This document shows, piece after piece, positions 29,712 to 38,726 of a stretch of 64,000 bases of DNA. Within the stretch, counting starts at the first letter, position 1, and every line of letters begins with the position of its first letter. Under the pieces are notes generated by a model, which saw nothing but the letters and a program-made list of their open reading frames with translations, was not told where the DNA came from and did no database searches. The stretch is from Agrobacterium fabrum str. C58 (lineage in GTDB: Bacteria; Pseudomonadota; Alphaproteobacteria; Rhizobiales; Rhizobiaceae), in the NCBI RefSeq assembly GCF_000092025.1, contig NC_003063.2, positions 868,001 through 932,000 of the forward strand. The letters run 5' to 3'. Both the position numbers and the translations under genes were made by a program.

Positions 29712-30537
29712 TATCCATATCCGCAACGTGTCCAAGATATTCGGCGGCAACTGGAAAGCTGCGCTGAGCATGGCCCAGCAGGGCGCAGAGAAAAGTGCAA
29801 TCCTGGCAAAGACGGGATGCAGTGTCGGCCTCGACAATGTCAGCCTCGACATCGAAGCCGGCCGCATTTTTGTGATCATGGGTCTGTCCGGCTCGGGCAA
29901 GTCGACGCTGGTCCGTCACATCAACCGCTTGATCGAACCGACAAGCGGCGAGATTCTCGTCGGCGGAGACAATGTTCTCGCCCTCAAGGCGAAGGAGCTG
30001 CGGGATTTCCGCAACCGTCGCGTCAGCATGGTGTTCCAGAATTTCGGCCTGATGCCGCACCGCACCGTGTTGCAGAACGTCGTTTATGGCCAGCGCGTGC
30101 GCGGATTGACCAAGGCGGATGCGCGGCCTATCGGCATGAAATGGATCGAGACCGTCGGCCTTTCCGGCTATGAGGACAAGTTTCCGCACCAGCTTTCCGG
30201 CGGTATGAAACAGCGTGTCGGTCTCGCCCGGGCGCTCGCGGCCGACACCGATGTCATCCTGATGGATGAGGCCTTTTCGGCGCTCGACCCGTTGATCCGC
30301 GCCGACATGCAGGACCAGCTGCTGCAGCTTGAGAAGAACCTGCACAAGACCATCGTGTTCATTACCCACGATCTCGACGAGGCGCTTCGCATCGGCGCGC
30401 AGATCGCGATCCTGAAGGATGGCAAGCTGGTACAGGTCGGAACTCCGGATCAGATTCTCAACAGCCCCGCAAACGACTATGTCGCCCGTTTCGTCGAACG
30501 CCGCGCGGGTGCGGCGGGAGAGAGCCGGCATGGCTGA
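29704..30537 (+). CDS. hutV: Histidine/betaine ABC transporter ATP-binding protein
   Basis: This 277-residue ATPase of the ProV/OpuAA type has Walker A GLSGSGKST at residues 60-68, the Q-loop in MVFQNFGLMPHRTV, the ABC signature LSGGMKQRVGLARAL and Walker B VILMDEAF. It lacks the C-terminal CBS domains of ProV, as is normal for HutV-like proteins of this length. It overlaps hutW and the next gene by eight bases each. Confidence 0.85.
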   Translation: MTDIHIRNVSKIFGGNWKAALSMAQQGAEKSAILAKTGCSVGLDNVSLDIEAGRIFVIMGLSGSGKSTLVRHINRLIEPTSGEILVGGDNVLALKAKELRDFRNRRVSMVFQNFGLMPHRTVLQNVVYGQRVRGLTKADARPIGMKWIETVGLSGYEDKFPHQLSGGMKQRVGLARALAADTDVILMDEAFSALDPLIRADMQDQLLQLEKNLHKTIVFITHDLDEALRIGAQIAILKDGKLVQVGTPDQILNSPANDYVARFVERRAGAAGESRHG

Positions 30538-32032
30538 TACGGTCACCATCGATCGCCCCCTCACCTGGCAGCAGATCGCCGCGGTCGCAAAGGGGGCGAC
30601 GCTTTACCTGTCGGATGATGCCTGGCAACGCATTGCCCGGGCGCGCGCCATTGTCGATGCGCTCGTCGAAAAGCGTGTGCGTGGTTATGGCATCAATACC
30701 GGTGTGGGTGCGCTTTGCGATGTGATCGTGGATATTCCCCAGCAGCAGGCCCTCTCCCGCAATATCCTGCTCAGCCACTCCTGCGGCGTCGGCGAACCGC
30801 TGGGGCTCGAAGAAACACGCGCGATCATGGCCGCCCAGATCAACAACTTCGCGCATGGTTATTCCGGCGTGCAGGTGGAGACGGTGAAAACGCTGCTCGC
30901 GCTTCTGAATAGCGATATTCTTCCCGTCATTCCCTCGAAGGGTTCGGTGGGTTATCTCACCCATGCCGCGGCCATCGGCCTTGTGCTGATCGGCGAAGGC
31001 CGGGTCCGCCATCAGGGCGAATTGATCAGCGGCCGGCAGGGGCTCGAAGCACTCGGCCTTGAACCCATCGTTTTGCGAGCGAAAGAAGGCCTAAGCCTCG
31101 TCAATGGCACACCCTGCGCCACCGGCCTGGCCAGCCTTGCGCTTGCCCGCACGAGCCGCCTGCTTGACTGGGCCGATGCGGCGGCAGCCATGAGCTATGA
31201 AAACCTTGGCGCACAGGCAGATCCCTTCGCCGCCGGGCCGCTGGCGCTGCGCGTCTCGCCCGGTATCCAGACCGTTGGCGAAAACCTGCGTCGCCTTTTA
31301 GCGGCAAGCCCGCTTCTCACCCGGTCGGCCGGGTCGCGCACGCAGGACCCGCTCAGCCTGCGCGCCGTGCCGCAGGTGCATGGCGCCGTGCGCGACAGCG
31401 CGGCGCAGAGTGCTGATGTCGTGAACCGCGAGCTCGCAAGCGTCACCGACAACCCGGTCGTCGTCGGGACACCGCAGGCACCCGAGGTTCATTCCCAGGC
31501 CCATGCCGTCGGTGCGGCACTTGGGCTCACCATGGATGGGCTGGCAACGGCGGCCGCCGAACTCGCCGCGATTTCCGAGCGGCGCATCGACCGGCTCGTT
31601 AATCCGCTTGTCAGCAGATTGCCCGCTTTTCTCGCGGATGGTGACGGCGTCTGCTCCGGTTTCATGATCATCCAGTATACGGCGGCAGCGCTTGTCGCGG
31701 AAAACCGCCGCCTCGCCGCTCCCGCCAGCCTCGCTGGCGGCATCACCTCCGCATTGCAGGAGGATATACTGACGCACGCCACCGCCGCTGCCGACAAGAC
31801 GCTGTCGATTATCGGCAATCTGGAAACCATTCTGGCGATCGAGATCATGTGTGCGGCACAGGCTTACGACATGCAGCCCGATGAGAGCGGCCGCGCGCGC
31901 GGCACCGATGTGCTCTACCACCGCGTCCGGACGACGACGCCGTTTTACCGCGACGACCGCCCGCTCAACGATATGGTGGCAGCAGTGCAGGAAATGCTGC
32001 AAAGAGCGGATGCGATTGAAAGCCTTCCCTGA
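30530..32032 (+). CDS. hutH2: HutH2-like protein: histidine ammonia-lyase homologue lacking the MIO triad
   Basis: This 500-residue protein belongs to the aromatic amino acid ammonia-lyase family. YGINTGVG, LLSHSCGVGE, KEGLSLVNGT and the late QED are kept. The region that in active enzymes reads GSVGASGDLAPLAH is GSVGYLTHAAA here (residues 138-148). The Ala-Ser-Gly that cyclises to the MIO cofactor is absent, apparently by a three-residue deletion. The usual catalytic Tyr in QDPYSLR is Leu275. The frame is otherwise intact and full length. The ATG at 30530 overlaps hutV. It is probably not a normal ammonia-lyase; a regulatory, binding or new catalytic role is open. Confidence 0.8.
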   Translation: MADTVTIDRPLTWQQIAAVAKGATLYLSDDAWQRIARARAIVDALVEKRVRGYGINTGVGALCDVIVDIPQQQALSRNILLSHSCGVGEPLGLEETRAIMAAQINNFAHGYSGVQVETVKTLLALLNSDILPVIPSKGSVGYLTHAAAIGLVLIGEGRVRHQGELISGRQGLEALGLEPIVLRAKEGLSLVNGTPCATGLASLALARTSRLLDWADAAAAMSYENLGAQADPFAAGPLALRVSPGIQTVGENLRRLLAASPLLTRSAGSRTQDPLSLRAVPQVHGAVRDSAAQSADVVNRELASVTDNPVVVGTPQAPEVHSQAHAVGAALGLTMDGLATAAAELAAISERRIDRLVNPLVSRLPAFLADGDGVCSGFMIIQYTAAALVAENRRLAAPASLAGGITSALQEDILTHATAAADKTLSIIGNLETILAIEIMCAAQAYDMQPDESGRARGTDVLYHRVRTTTPFYRDDRPLNDMVAAVQEMLQRADAIESLP

Positions 32033-32223
32033 AGGCGACCATCGCATCCTCGATCTTTCGCTGAATACTCTACCGGCACACCCCTAATTCTTCTTGAGGC
32101 TTCCCGACAACGGACGTGCCATGGAGTGTTACGGCCGCTTTGCAAAGCAGTCTTCACACCGTGAAAAAACATCTGATGTCCCTGACGAAAAATGTGCGCT
32201 GCACAAATTTCGGAGGAATAGGC

Positions 32224-32271
32224 ATGAAATTCGGATTTTTAGATACATATCATCCAGAGAAATTCGTCTAA
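32224..32271 (+). CDS. Possible 15-codon leader ORF before the MFS gene
   Basis: A short frame (MKFGFLDTYHPEKFV, stop TAA) begins with an ATG preceded at good spacing by CGGAGGAATAGGC, the strongest ribosome site in the 32033-32298 gap. It ends 27 bases before the MFS start. It may be a regulatory leader peptide for the exporter, or the relic of a lost gene; too short to assign. Confidence 0.35.
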   Translation: MKFGFLDTYHPEKFV

Positions 32272-32298
32272 AACTCTCCCAACTCAAGGAGAGACACC

Positions 32299-33507
32299 AT
32301 GACGGACACAACATCACAGTTCGATGGGGCAGAGATCGCGCTGGAGGCCGCCGAGGAACCGGCATGGACCGCAGCGACATGGTTCGCGGTCCTTTCGATG
32401 GCGGCCACCAGCTTTGCACTCGTATCGGCCGAGTTCCTGCCGGCGGGCCTTCTGACGCCCATGGCGCGCGATCTTGGAATTACCGAGGGAACGGCGGGGC
32501 AGGTCGTCACGGCCACGGCCTCGGTAGGCGCCGTGACGGCGCTGTTCAGCAACGTTCTCATCGGCAAATTGAACCGCAAGACCGTGCTTGTCGGTCTTAG
32601 CGCGCTGGCAATCGGCTCCAATATCCTTGCATCATTCGCGACCGATTTCTGGCTGTTGCTGGTCGGTCGGGCAGGACTTGGGATCGCGCTGAGCGGTTTC
32701 TGGGCGCTCTCGGTTGCGGTTGTGGCGCGGCTCGTCGGGGCGAACGCAACCGGTCGCGGCATGGCCATCGTCACCCTCGGCGTCTCGCTCGCCACGATAG
32801 CGGCGCCTTCCATGGGGGCGTTGATCAGCGACTGGCTGGGATGGCGTGTCGCCATGTCGATGACGGCGGGACTTGCCGCAATTGCCATGCTGCTGCAGAT
32901 CTTGAGCCTGCCGACGCTGCCGGCAAGCACAAGCAACAGTCTTGCCGATGTTTTCCGGCTGACGCGGCGGCCGAGCGTTCAGCTTGGGATGCTTGCCATC
33001 CTGCTGCTGATGACAGGCCATTTCGCCGGCTCCGTCTATGTCCGTCCGTTCCTCGAACAGGTCACACATCTCGATACCACGCCGATCGCACTCGCCCTAC
33101 TCGGGTTCGGCGTGGCCTCGGTGCTGGGCAATGTCGCCGGTGGCCGGATGGCCGACAACAGCATTCGTCTGGCACTCGCGGTCACTGCCGCTCTGATGGG
33201 ATTTGCCACGCTCTTCCTGGTTTTCTGGGGCGCGCATACCAGTGCCGCTTTTGCGCTCGTCGCACTCTGGGGTTTTGCCTTCGGCATGGCGCCGGTGGTC
33301 CTGCCGACGAACCTGTCTCGCGGCGCGCCGGATGCACTTGAAGCGGCAGGCAGCCTGATGGTGGTGTCTTTTCAGGTAGCCATCAGTATTGGTGCAGTTT
33401 TCGGTGGTTACATCGTTGACTATTATGGCGCCACCGCCCCACTGTCCCTGACCGCAGTTCTGGCTGCAGCAACGCTTGCCCTTGTACTGGTGCAGCCGCG
33501 CCGCTGA
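32299..33507 (+). CDS. MFS exporter, NepI/AraJ-like
   Basis: This 402-residue major facilitator of the DHA1 (12-TMS drug:H+ antiporter) family most resembles purine-ribonucleoside efflux pump NepI (YicM) and AraJ-type sugar exporters. It has the N-terminal SAEFLPAGLLTPMARDLGIT segment and GRAGLGIALSGFWAL. A polar N-terminal tail of about 25 residues precedes helix 1. The ATG follows AAGGAGAGACACC. It stands alone downstream of hutH2, with a 266-base gap that holds a possible leader ORF. Substrate not determinable. Confidence 0.75.
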   Translation: MTDTTSQFDGAEIALEAAEEPAWTAATWFAVLSMAATSFALVSAEFLPAGLLTPMARDLGITEGTAGQVVTATASVGAVTALFSNVLIGKLNRKTVLVGLSALAIGSNILASFATDFWLLLVGRAGLGIALSGFWALSVAVVARLVGANATGRGMAIVTLGVSLATIAAPSMGALISDWLGWRVAMSMTAGLAAIAMLLQILSLPTLPASTSNSLADVFRLTRRPSVQLGMLAILLLMTGHFAGSVYVRPFLEQVTHLDTTPIALALLGFGVASVLGNVAGGRMADNSIRLALAVTAALMGFATLFLVFWGAHTSAAFALVALWGFAFGMAPVVLPTNLSRGAPDALEAAGSLMVVSFQVAISIGAVFGGYIVDYYGATAPLSLTAVLAAATLALVLVQPRR

Positions 33508-33547
33508 TCTCCCGGCGGTGATCGCCAATGCATGAACGGTGTAGAAC

Positions 33548-33600
33548 GCCTGCCGTGATGGCGCGAGAATTCAGGATATTCTCGCGCCATCACGGCAGGC
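33548..33600. repeat. Perfect 23-bp stem-loop after the MFS gene
   Basis: The arms at 33548-33570 and 33578-33600 are perfectly complementary over 23 bp around TCAGGAT. It begins 40 bases after the MFS stop. No T-tract follows, and the stem is far longer than needed for termination. It may be a repeated extragenic palindrome or a tiny mobile element remnant as well as an mRNA end. Confidence 0.7.
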
Positions 33601-33746
33601 GAACGACATTCTATCGCCCAGCCGCTACTTTTTTCTCCCGCAAGGATGTCGAGGTGAGACTGGCGGCTTGAGATGGTGTCCAGCAGAGGGTATCAGGTGC
33701 TCCGATCCTCGCCGGACCTTCGGCAAGCAACAAGGTATATCCTGAC

Positions 33747-34694
33747 ATGACCCCCGACTTCCTCGTCACCCATTCCGGCGGCTTTCACGCCGACGAACTG
33801 CTGTCCAGCGTCGTGTTGACACGGCTTTTTCCGCAGGCCCGGCTCGTCCGCAGCAGAGCCCCCGAATGGATAACGCCTGATGCAGACCGCATCATCTACG
33901 ACGTGGGCGGCGCTTATGACGCCGAAAAATGCATTTTCGATCACCATCAGCGTGGTGCGCCGCTGCGCGAGGACGGTCAGCCCTATAGTTCGTTCGGCCT
34001 GATCTGGAAGCATTTCGGACGCGACTACCTTGCCACATCAGGCATTCCTGAAGATCATGTCGAAACTCTGCACGCGTCTTTCGATGCAGGATTTGTATTG
34101 CCGGTGGATCTGGTCGATAACGGCGCCCTCAGCCCCTCCATTGCCGGACCACTTGCCACGCTCACGCTGCCCGTCCTGCTGGAGACTTTAAAGCCTGTCT
34201 TCGATGACACCGATCCCGAAGCGGACGATCGCGGTTTTATAGCCGCGCTGGCAGTCGCGCGCAGCTTCGTCGAGGCGAAACTGGCCACAGGCGCTGCCAA
34301 ATTGCGCGCCGAAGCACTGGTGCAGAAGGCGATCGCCGATACTGGCGAAGGGCATATCCTTGAGCTGCCGATGGGCATGCCATTTCGGTCCGCCATCGTA
34401 AAAGCCGGCGCCGACCACCTGCTCTTTGTCGTCCATCCCCGGGACAACGACTGGTGCCTTACCGGCATCCGCCGCGCGGATGAAGGTTTTGAACTGCGAG
34501 CCGACCTGCCAGCGGCCTGGGCCGGCCTGACGGGCAAAGAGTTGGAAGCGGTTTGTGGCGTCGAAGGCGCGAGCTTCTGCCACAATGGCCGCTTTATCGC
34601 CGCAGCCAAAACCCGCGAGGCGATTTTGACCATGGCGGAACTGGCAGTGAAAGAGGCTCTCGCCTCCGCGCAAACAACAGCGGCGAAGCAATAA
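33747..34694 (+). CDS. MYG1-family (UPF0160) protein, metal-dependent hydrolase
   Basis: This 315-residue protein has the MYG1 signature THSGGFHADELLSSVVL at the N-terminus, then RIIYDVGG and FDHHQRG. It is related to DHH phosphoesterases; eukaryotic MYG1 is a 3'-5' RNA exonuclease. The metal ligands would be these His and Asp residues. The start is near-optimal relative to the conserved motif (residue 8), though no strong ribosome site is seen. It is monocistronic and convergent with the PLP enzyme gene. Role in bacteria not established. Confidence 0.85.
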   Translation: MTPDFLVTHSGGFHADELLSSVVLTRLFPQARLVRSRAPEWITPDADRIIYDVGGAYDAEKCIFDHHQRGAPLREDGQPYSSFGLIWKHFGRDYLATSGIPEDHVETLHASFDAGFVLPVDLVDNGALSPSIAGPLATLTLPVLLETLKPVFDDTDPEADDRGFIAALAVARSFVEAKLATGAAKLRAEALVQKAIADTGEGHILELPMGMPFRSAIVKAGADHLLFVVHPRDNDWCLTGIRRADEGFELRADLPAAWAGLTGKELEAVCGVEGASFCHNGRFIAAAKTREAILTMAELAVKEALASAQTTAAKQ

Positions 34695-34787
34695 CATTGT
34701 GCACAGGCTAAACGGTTGCCGTCCGGTTCTTTTCAGGCGGATGGCGACCGTTTCACACCCTTATGGCAGGCGCGCTCAGGGCCGCGG

Positions 34788-36071
34788 TCAGGACATGTCC
34801 AAAGCAAGGGTCAGATCGGCGATAAGATCATCGGGATGTTCGATGCCGATCGACAGGCGAATCGTGGAATCCAGTACACCAATGCGCTGGCGGACATCGG
34901 CGGGAACGCCTGAATGCGTCATCGTTGCGGGGTGAGACGCGAGGGATTCCGTACCGCCGAGGCTCACGGCAAGTTTGAATATGGTCAGCGCATTGAGGAA
35001 TTTGAAAGACGCCGGCTGCCCGCCAACAATGTCGAACGAGAAGGTCGATCCCGCACCGGAGCATTGAGCGGCAAACACCTTGCCGACTGCAGATGCCGGA
35101 TCGCTGAACGGCAAATAATGAATTTTCTCGACCTTCGGATGCGCTTTCAGGAATTCCGCAACGATTTTCGCGTTGCTGTTTGCCCGCTCCATTCGGATTT
35201 GCAGCGTCTCGAGCGAACGTCCGAGCATCCAGCAGGAGTGCGGATCGAGCTGCGTGCCGATCGCTCCGCGCAGGGCCTTCACCTGCTTCATGACATCCTT
35301 CCGCCCGAGCGCCGCCCCGGCGATGAGGTCGGAATGCCCGCCGACGTATTTCGTGAGCGAATAGAGCGAAATATCGGCGCCGTGCTCGATGGGCTGCTGG
35401 AAAACTGGGCCGAGAAGGGTGTTGTCGCAGGCGATGATCGGTCTGTGGCCTTGTTTTTCGCCGATCACGTCAGCGACACGCCTCATCATCGCAACATCGA
35501 CAATGCTATTTGTCGGGTTGGCCGGCGTTTCGATCAGAATGACCGACACCCTGCCCTTCGCCATCGCGGTCTCTGCGGCGGCCATCACCGATGCCTCGCT
35601 GACACCGTCGGCAAAACCCACCGCCGAGACGCCAAAATTATGGAAGGTCTTTGCCAGCAGCGTCTCAGTGCCACCATACAGCGGCTGGGAATGGAGCACG
35701 GTGTCGCCGGGCCGGACGAAGGCGAAAAGCGTCGTGGAAATGGCGGACATGCCGGACGAGAAAAGCGCACAACTCTCCGTACGTTCGTAAACGGCAAGGC
35801 GATCCTCGACAATCTCGCTGTTGGGGTGGTTAAAACGGGAGTAAACGAGACCCGCACCCTTGCCCGCCGGCGGCTCCTTGCGGCCGGAAACGTAGTCGAA
35901 GAAGTCACGCCCATCCTCTGCCGATTTGAAGACGAAGGTCGACGTCAGGAATACCGGGGGCTTGACGGCACCCTCCGACAATTCCGGATCATACCCGTAA
36001 TTGAGCATCTGGGTTTCAGGATGGAGGGCGTGGTTGCCGATATGGGTTTTGGACGGATGCGGCGCGGTCAT
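34788..36071 (-). CDS. Cystathionine gamma-synthase family PLP enzyme (methionine gamma-lyase-like)
   Basis: This 427-residue enzyme is of the Cys/Met metabolism PLP family. The cofactor lysine is K241 ([11 protein letters not shown]), with SRFNHPN and [10 protein letters not shown] near the phosphate site. The insertion [18 protein letters not shown] marks a subgroup usually annotated only as cystathionine gamma-synthase family. It diverges from an Lrp/AsnC gene, the same arrangement as Pseudomonas mdeA-mdeR, so a methionine gamma-lyase-type catabolic role is reasonable but unproven. Confidence 0.82.
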   Translation of the reverse strand: MTAPHPSKTHIGNHALHPETQMLNYGYDPELSEGAVKPPVFLTSTFVFKSAEDGRDFFDYVSGRKEPPAGKGAGLVYSRFNHPNSEIVEDRLAVYERTESCALFSSGMSAISTTLFAFVRPGDTVLHSQPLYGGTETLLAKTFHNFGVSAVGFADGVSEASVMAAAETAMAKGRVSVILIETPANPTNSIVDVAMMRRVADVIGEKQGHRPIIACDNTLLGPVFQQPIEHGADISLYSLTKYVGGHSDLIAGAALGRKDVMKQVKALRGAIGTQLDPHSCWMLGRSLETLQIRMERANSNAKIVAEFLKAHPKVEKIHYLPFSDPASAVGKVFAAQCSGAGSTFSFDIVGGQPASFKFLNALTIFKLAVSLGGTESLASHPATMTHSGVPADVRQRIGVLDSTIRLSIGIEHPDDLIADLTLALDMS

Positions 36072-36128
36072 TTCCGATGATCCCTCAGCTGGCGTTGAAC
36101 TGGTTGCAGGTTACACGCGATGGAACCA

Positions 36129-36176
36129 AAATATCTTGCATTCTGGAGCGTGGAAATGTCTCTTGAAGCAAGATAT
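36129..36176. promoter_or_regulatory. Inverted repeat between the PLP gene and lrp-like gene
   Basis: AATATCTTGC (36129-36138) and GCAAGATATT (36167-36176) are perfect 10-bp inverted arms about 38 bp centre to centre, in the 123-base divergent gap. Widely spaced arms suit Lrp-family multimers. The lrp-like product is the likely binder. Confidence 0.5.
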
Positions 36177-36194
36177 TGCGGAGAATGAACGTTT

Positions 36195-36653
36195 ATGTCG
36201 CAGAAAATTGCGGATCCGATCGACAGGCGTATACTGAGAGAATTGTCAGCTGACGCGAGAATCACGAACAACGAACTCGCCGAGCGGGTCGGGCTGTCAG
36301 CATCGGCATGTTTGCGACGGCTTCGGCGGCTGGAGGAACTGGGCGTTATCAAGGGTTACTCCGCCATCATCGATCCGGCGTTCGAGGGATGGACGATGAC
36401 GGCTCTCGCGTCCGTCCGCCTCAGCCGCCAGCACGATGACGAAATCCGGATGTTTGAGGCGGCCGTTCTTGACTGGGCGGAGGTTCTCGAATGTCATCTG
36501 GTCACGGGTTCGAGGGATTACATGCTCAAGATCATGTGCGGCGGGCTGGATGATTACGAGCGTTTCATCAAGGAAAAGATCGCAAAGCTGAAATGCGTCG
36601 ACACCATTGAGACCAGCTTCGTAATGAACACGATCAAGGCGCGTCGCATCTGA
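36195..36653 (+). CDS. Lrp/AsnC-family regulator
   Basis: This 152-residue regulator has an AsnC-type HTH at about 5-60 (DRRILRELSADARITNNELAERVGLSASACLRRLRRLE) and a RAM ligand domain (about 70-145). It likely senses an amino acid such as methionine and controls the divergent PLP enzyme, as MdeR does. The ATG has GGAG 12 bases upstream, a rather long spacing. Confidence 0.88.
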   Translation: MSQKIADPIDRRILRELSADARITNNELAERVGLSASACLRRLRRLEELGVIKGYSAIIDPAFEGWTMTALASVRLSRQHDDEIRMFEAAVLDWAEVLECHLVTGSRDYMLKIMCGGLDDYERFIKEKIAKLKCVDTIETSFVMNTIKARRI

Positions 36654-36720
36654 TTACTCCGATCCTGGCGCTCCGGGTGGAGCAATGTGAAATGCGGAAC
36701 TTCGGCTGTCGGACCGATCC

Positions 36721-37626
36721 CTATTCTACCTTTCTTCCGCCTTTGACGAAATCAATGAAGGCGCGAAGAGGTGCGGGCACCAGGCGGCGACCGGGGTAAT
36801 AGAGATAGGGCCCCGAAAAGCTCAGCCACCAGGGCTCCAGCAATGGCTCAAGTGCGCCGCTCGCCAGATGCGGTTCCAGCCAATCTTCGAAGAGATAGAT
36901 GACACCCATGTCCGCAATGGCGGCGCTGACGCCGAGATCCGTGCCTCCGCCAGATTGCACGAGAAGCTGGCCCGGCGGATCGATGATCATCGTCTCGCCG
37001 TCCCGCTCGAATTCCCACGGGGGGATTGCCCGGCCGGCGAAACGACCCCGGATGCATGCATGCTCAAGGAGTTCCCGCGGATGGGTGGGGCGCCCTCGCG
37101 CTGCAATGTAGCCCGGTGCTGCGGCAAGCGCGAAGCGCTGTGCGCGCGGACCAATCGGCACGGCAATCATGTCCTGTTCAAGCCGCTCATCATAACGGAT
37201 ACCGGCGTCGCAGCCGGCGGAAATGATGTCGACAAAATTTTCGTCGGTGAGGATTTCCAGGCGGATATCCGGATAGGCTGCCAGAAAAGGCGGAACGATG
37301 TCAGGCAGAACCAGCCGGGCGGCACTGACGGGAACGTTGAGCTTCAGCGAGCCGGCCACCTGGTCCCGGTCGCCACTTATCTGGTCGAGCGCCGAGCGGA
37401 TTTCGGCAAAGGCGGGATCCACCCGGCGAAGCAGTTCCGCGCCGGCTTCGGTTGGCAGAACGCTGCGGGTCGTGCGGTTCAGCAGGCGCACCCCGAGTTC
37501 GTTTTCAAGACGCTTGATCGCATCGCTCAGCGCCGACGAACTCATACCACTCGCACGGGCAGCCTGGCGGAAACCACTGGCGCGGGCGACCAGCAGGAAT
37601 GCGCCGATATCGTTGAAATCCGGCAT
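36721..37626 (-). CDS. LysR-family regulator paired with an aldo/keto reductase
   Basis: This 301-residue LysR regulator has an HTH in the first 60 residues (GFRQAARASGMSSSALSDAIKRLE) and a substrate-binding effector domain. The ATG at 37626 follows AGAGGGATAC; a start seven codons earlier lacks a site. It belongs to the subgroup commonly divergent from oxidoreductases. Its neighbour 125 bases away is an aldo/keto reductase gene, the likely target. Confidence 0.85.
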   Translation of the reverse strand: MPDFNDIGAFLLVARASGFRQAARASGMSSSALSDAIKRLENELGVRLLNRTTRSVLPTEAGAELLRRVDPAFAEIRSALDQISGDRDQVAGSLKLNVPVSAARLVLPDIVPPFLAAYPDIRLEILTDENFVDIISAGCDAGIRYDERLEQDMIAVPIGPRAQRFALAAAPGYIAARGRPTHPRELLEHACIRGRFAGRAIPPWEFERDGETMIIDPPGQLLVQSGGGTDLGVSAAIADMGVIYLFEDWLEPHLASGALEPLLEPWWLSFSGPYLYYPGRRLVPAPLRAFIDFVKGGRKVE

Positions 37627-37750
37627 GACTGTATCCCTCTGCGGCATTTATATTGTCCGGAATGACGGACAGGCTGTTCTAACTATAGCGAATTGTGACT
37701 CCAATGACATCGCCTCTATAGTGGGGACAGACACAGCGGAGAAAGCTCAA

Positions 37751-38617
37751 ATGTCGACACTCGACCAGTCTGGAACTTTTCACCTTGCAGGCCGCAATAT
37801 CAGGCGGCTGGGCTATGGCGCGATGCAGTTAGCCGGTAAAGGCGTCTTCGGCCCTCCGAAAGATCGCGAGGAAGCGATCGCGGTAGTTCGGGAAGCCGTG
37901 GATAGCGGCGTCAATCATATTGATACGAGCGATTTCTACGGCCCCCATATTACCAATCAGATTATTCGCGAGGCACTGCATCCCTATGCAGACGACCTTC
38001 TGATCGTCACAAAGGTCGGTGCGACCCGTGGTGAGGATGCCTCCTGGAATGCGGCTTTCTCGAAGGAGGAGCTGACCCAGGCAGTTCACGACAATCTTCG
38101 CAATCTGGGTAAGGAGGTACTCGATGTCGTCAATCTCCGGGCCATGTTCGACGTTCACGGCCCCGCCGAGGGATCGCTCGCTGCACCGCTTGAAGTTCTG
38201 GCAGACCTGCAACGGCAGGGGTTGATCCGGCATATCGGTGTATCGAACGTGACGCCGCGACAGATCACGGAAGCCGGTGAAATCGTGGAGATCGTCTGCG
38301 TGCAGAACCAATATAATCTGGCGCATCGACAGGACGATGCCCTGATAGACACGCTCGCAGCACAGGGCATCGCCTATGTTCCATTCTTCCCGCTCGGTGG
38401 CTTTTCTCCGCTGCAATCGACAGTGCTCTCAGACGTCGCTACGCAACTGGACGCGTCGCCGCTGCAGGTGGCTCTCGCCTGGCTCCTGAAGCGATCCAGC
38501 AATATTCTGGTTATTCCCGGAACGTCTTCGCGCGCACATCTGCGCCAGAACCTTGCGGCTGCATCTCTTGATCTTCCGGACAGTGCCATGACCGCTCTTG
38601 CGGCAATCGGCGGATGA
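37751..38617 (+). CDS. Aldo/keto reductase (YdbC-like)
   Basis: This 288-residue NADPH-dependent oxidoreductase has the AKR tetrad: Asp and Tyr in HIDTSDFYGP, Lys in LIVTKVG and the late His in FDVHGP. A C-terminal nucleotide-binding VIPGTSSRAHLRQNLAA completes the fold. The frame is open leftwards, but GGAG precedes the ATG at 37751. A possible promoter TTGTGA-N18-TATAGT lies at about 37693-37722. It diverges from a LysR gene. E. coli YdbC-type enzymes reduce pyridoxal; the substrate here is unknown. Confidence 0.85.
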   Translation: MSTLDQSGTFHLAGRNIRRLGYGAMQLAGKGVFGPPKDREEAIAVVREAVDSGVNHIDTSDFYGPHITNQIIREALHPYADDLLIVTKVGATRGEDASWNAAFSKEELTQAVHDNLRNLGKEVLDVVNLRAMFDVHGPAEGSLAAPLEVLADLQRQGLIRHIGVSNVTPRQITEAGEIVEIVCVQNQYNLAHRQDDALIDTLAAQGIAYVPFFPLGGFSPLQSTVLSDVATQLDASPLQVALAWLLKRSSNILVIPGTSSRAHLRQNLAAASLDLPDSAMTALAAIGG

Positions 38618-38726
38618 AGTCTCCACAGTTTCGGGAAAAGAGCATCTGACACCGTGACCGGAGTTGGCCTTCAAGCCGATGCATCCCACCATGCAGGTTC
38701 TTGCCGAAGCTTCCTCCGTACGCGTT

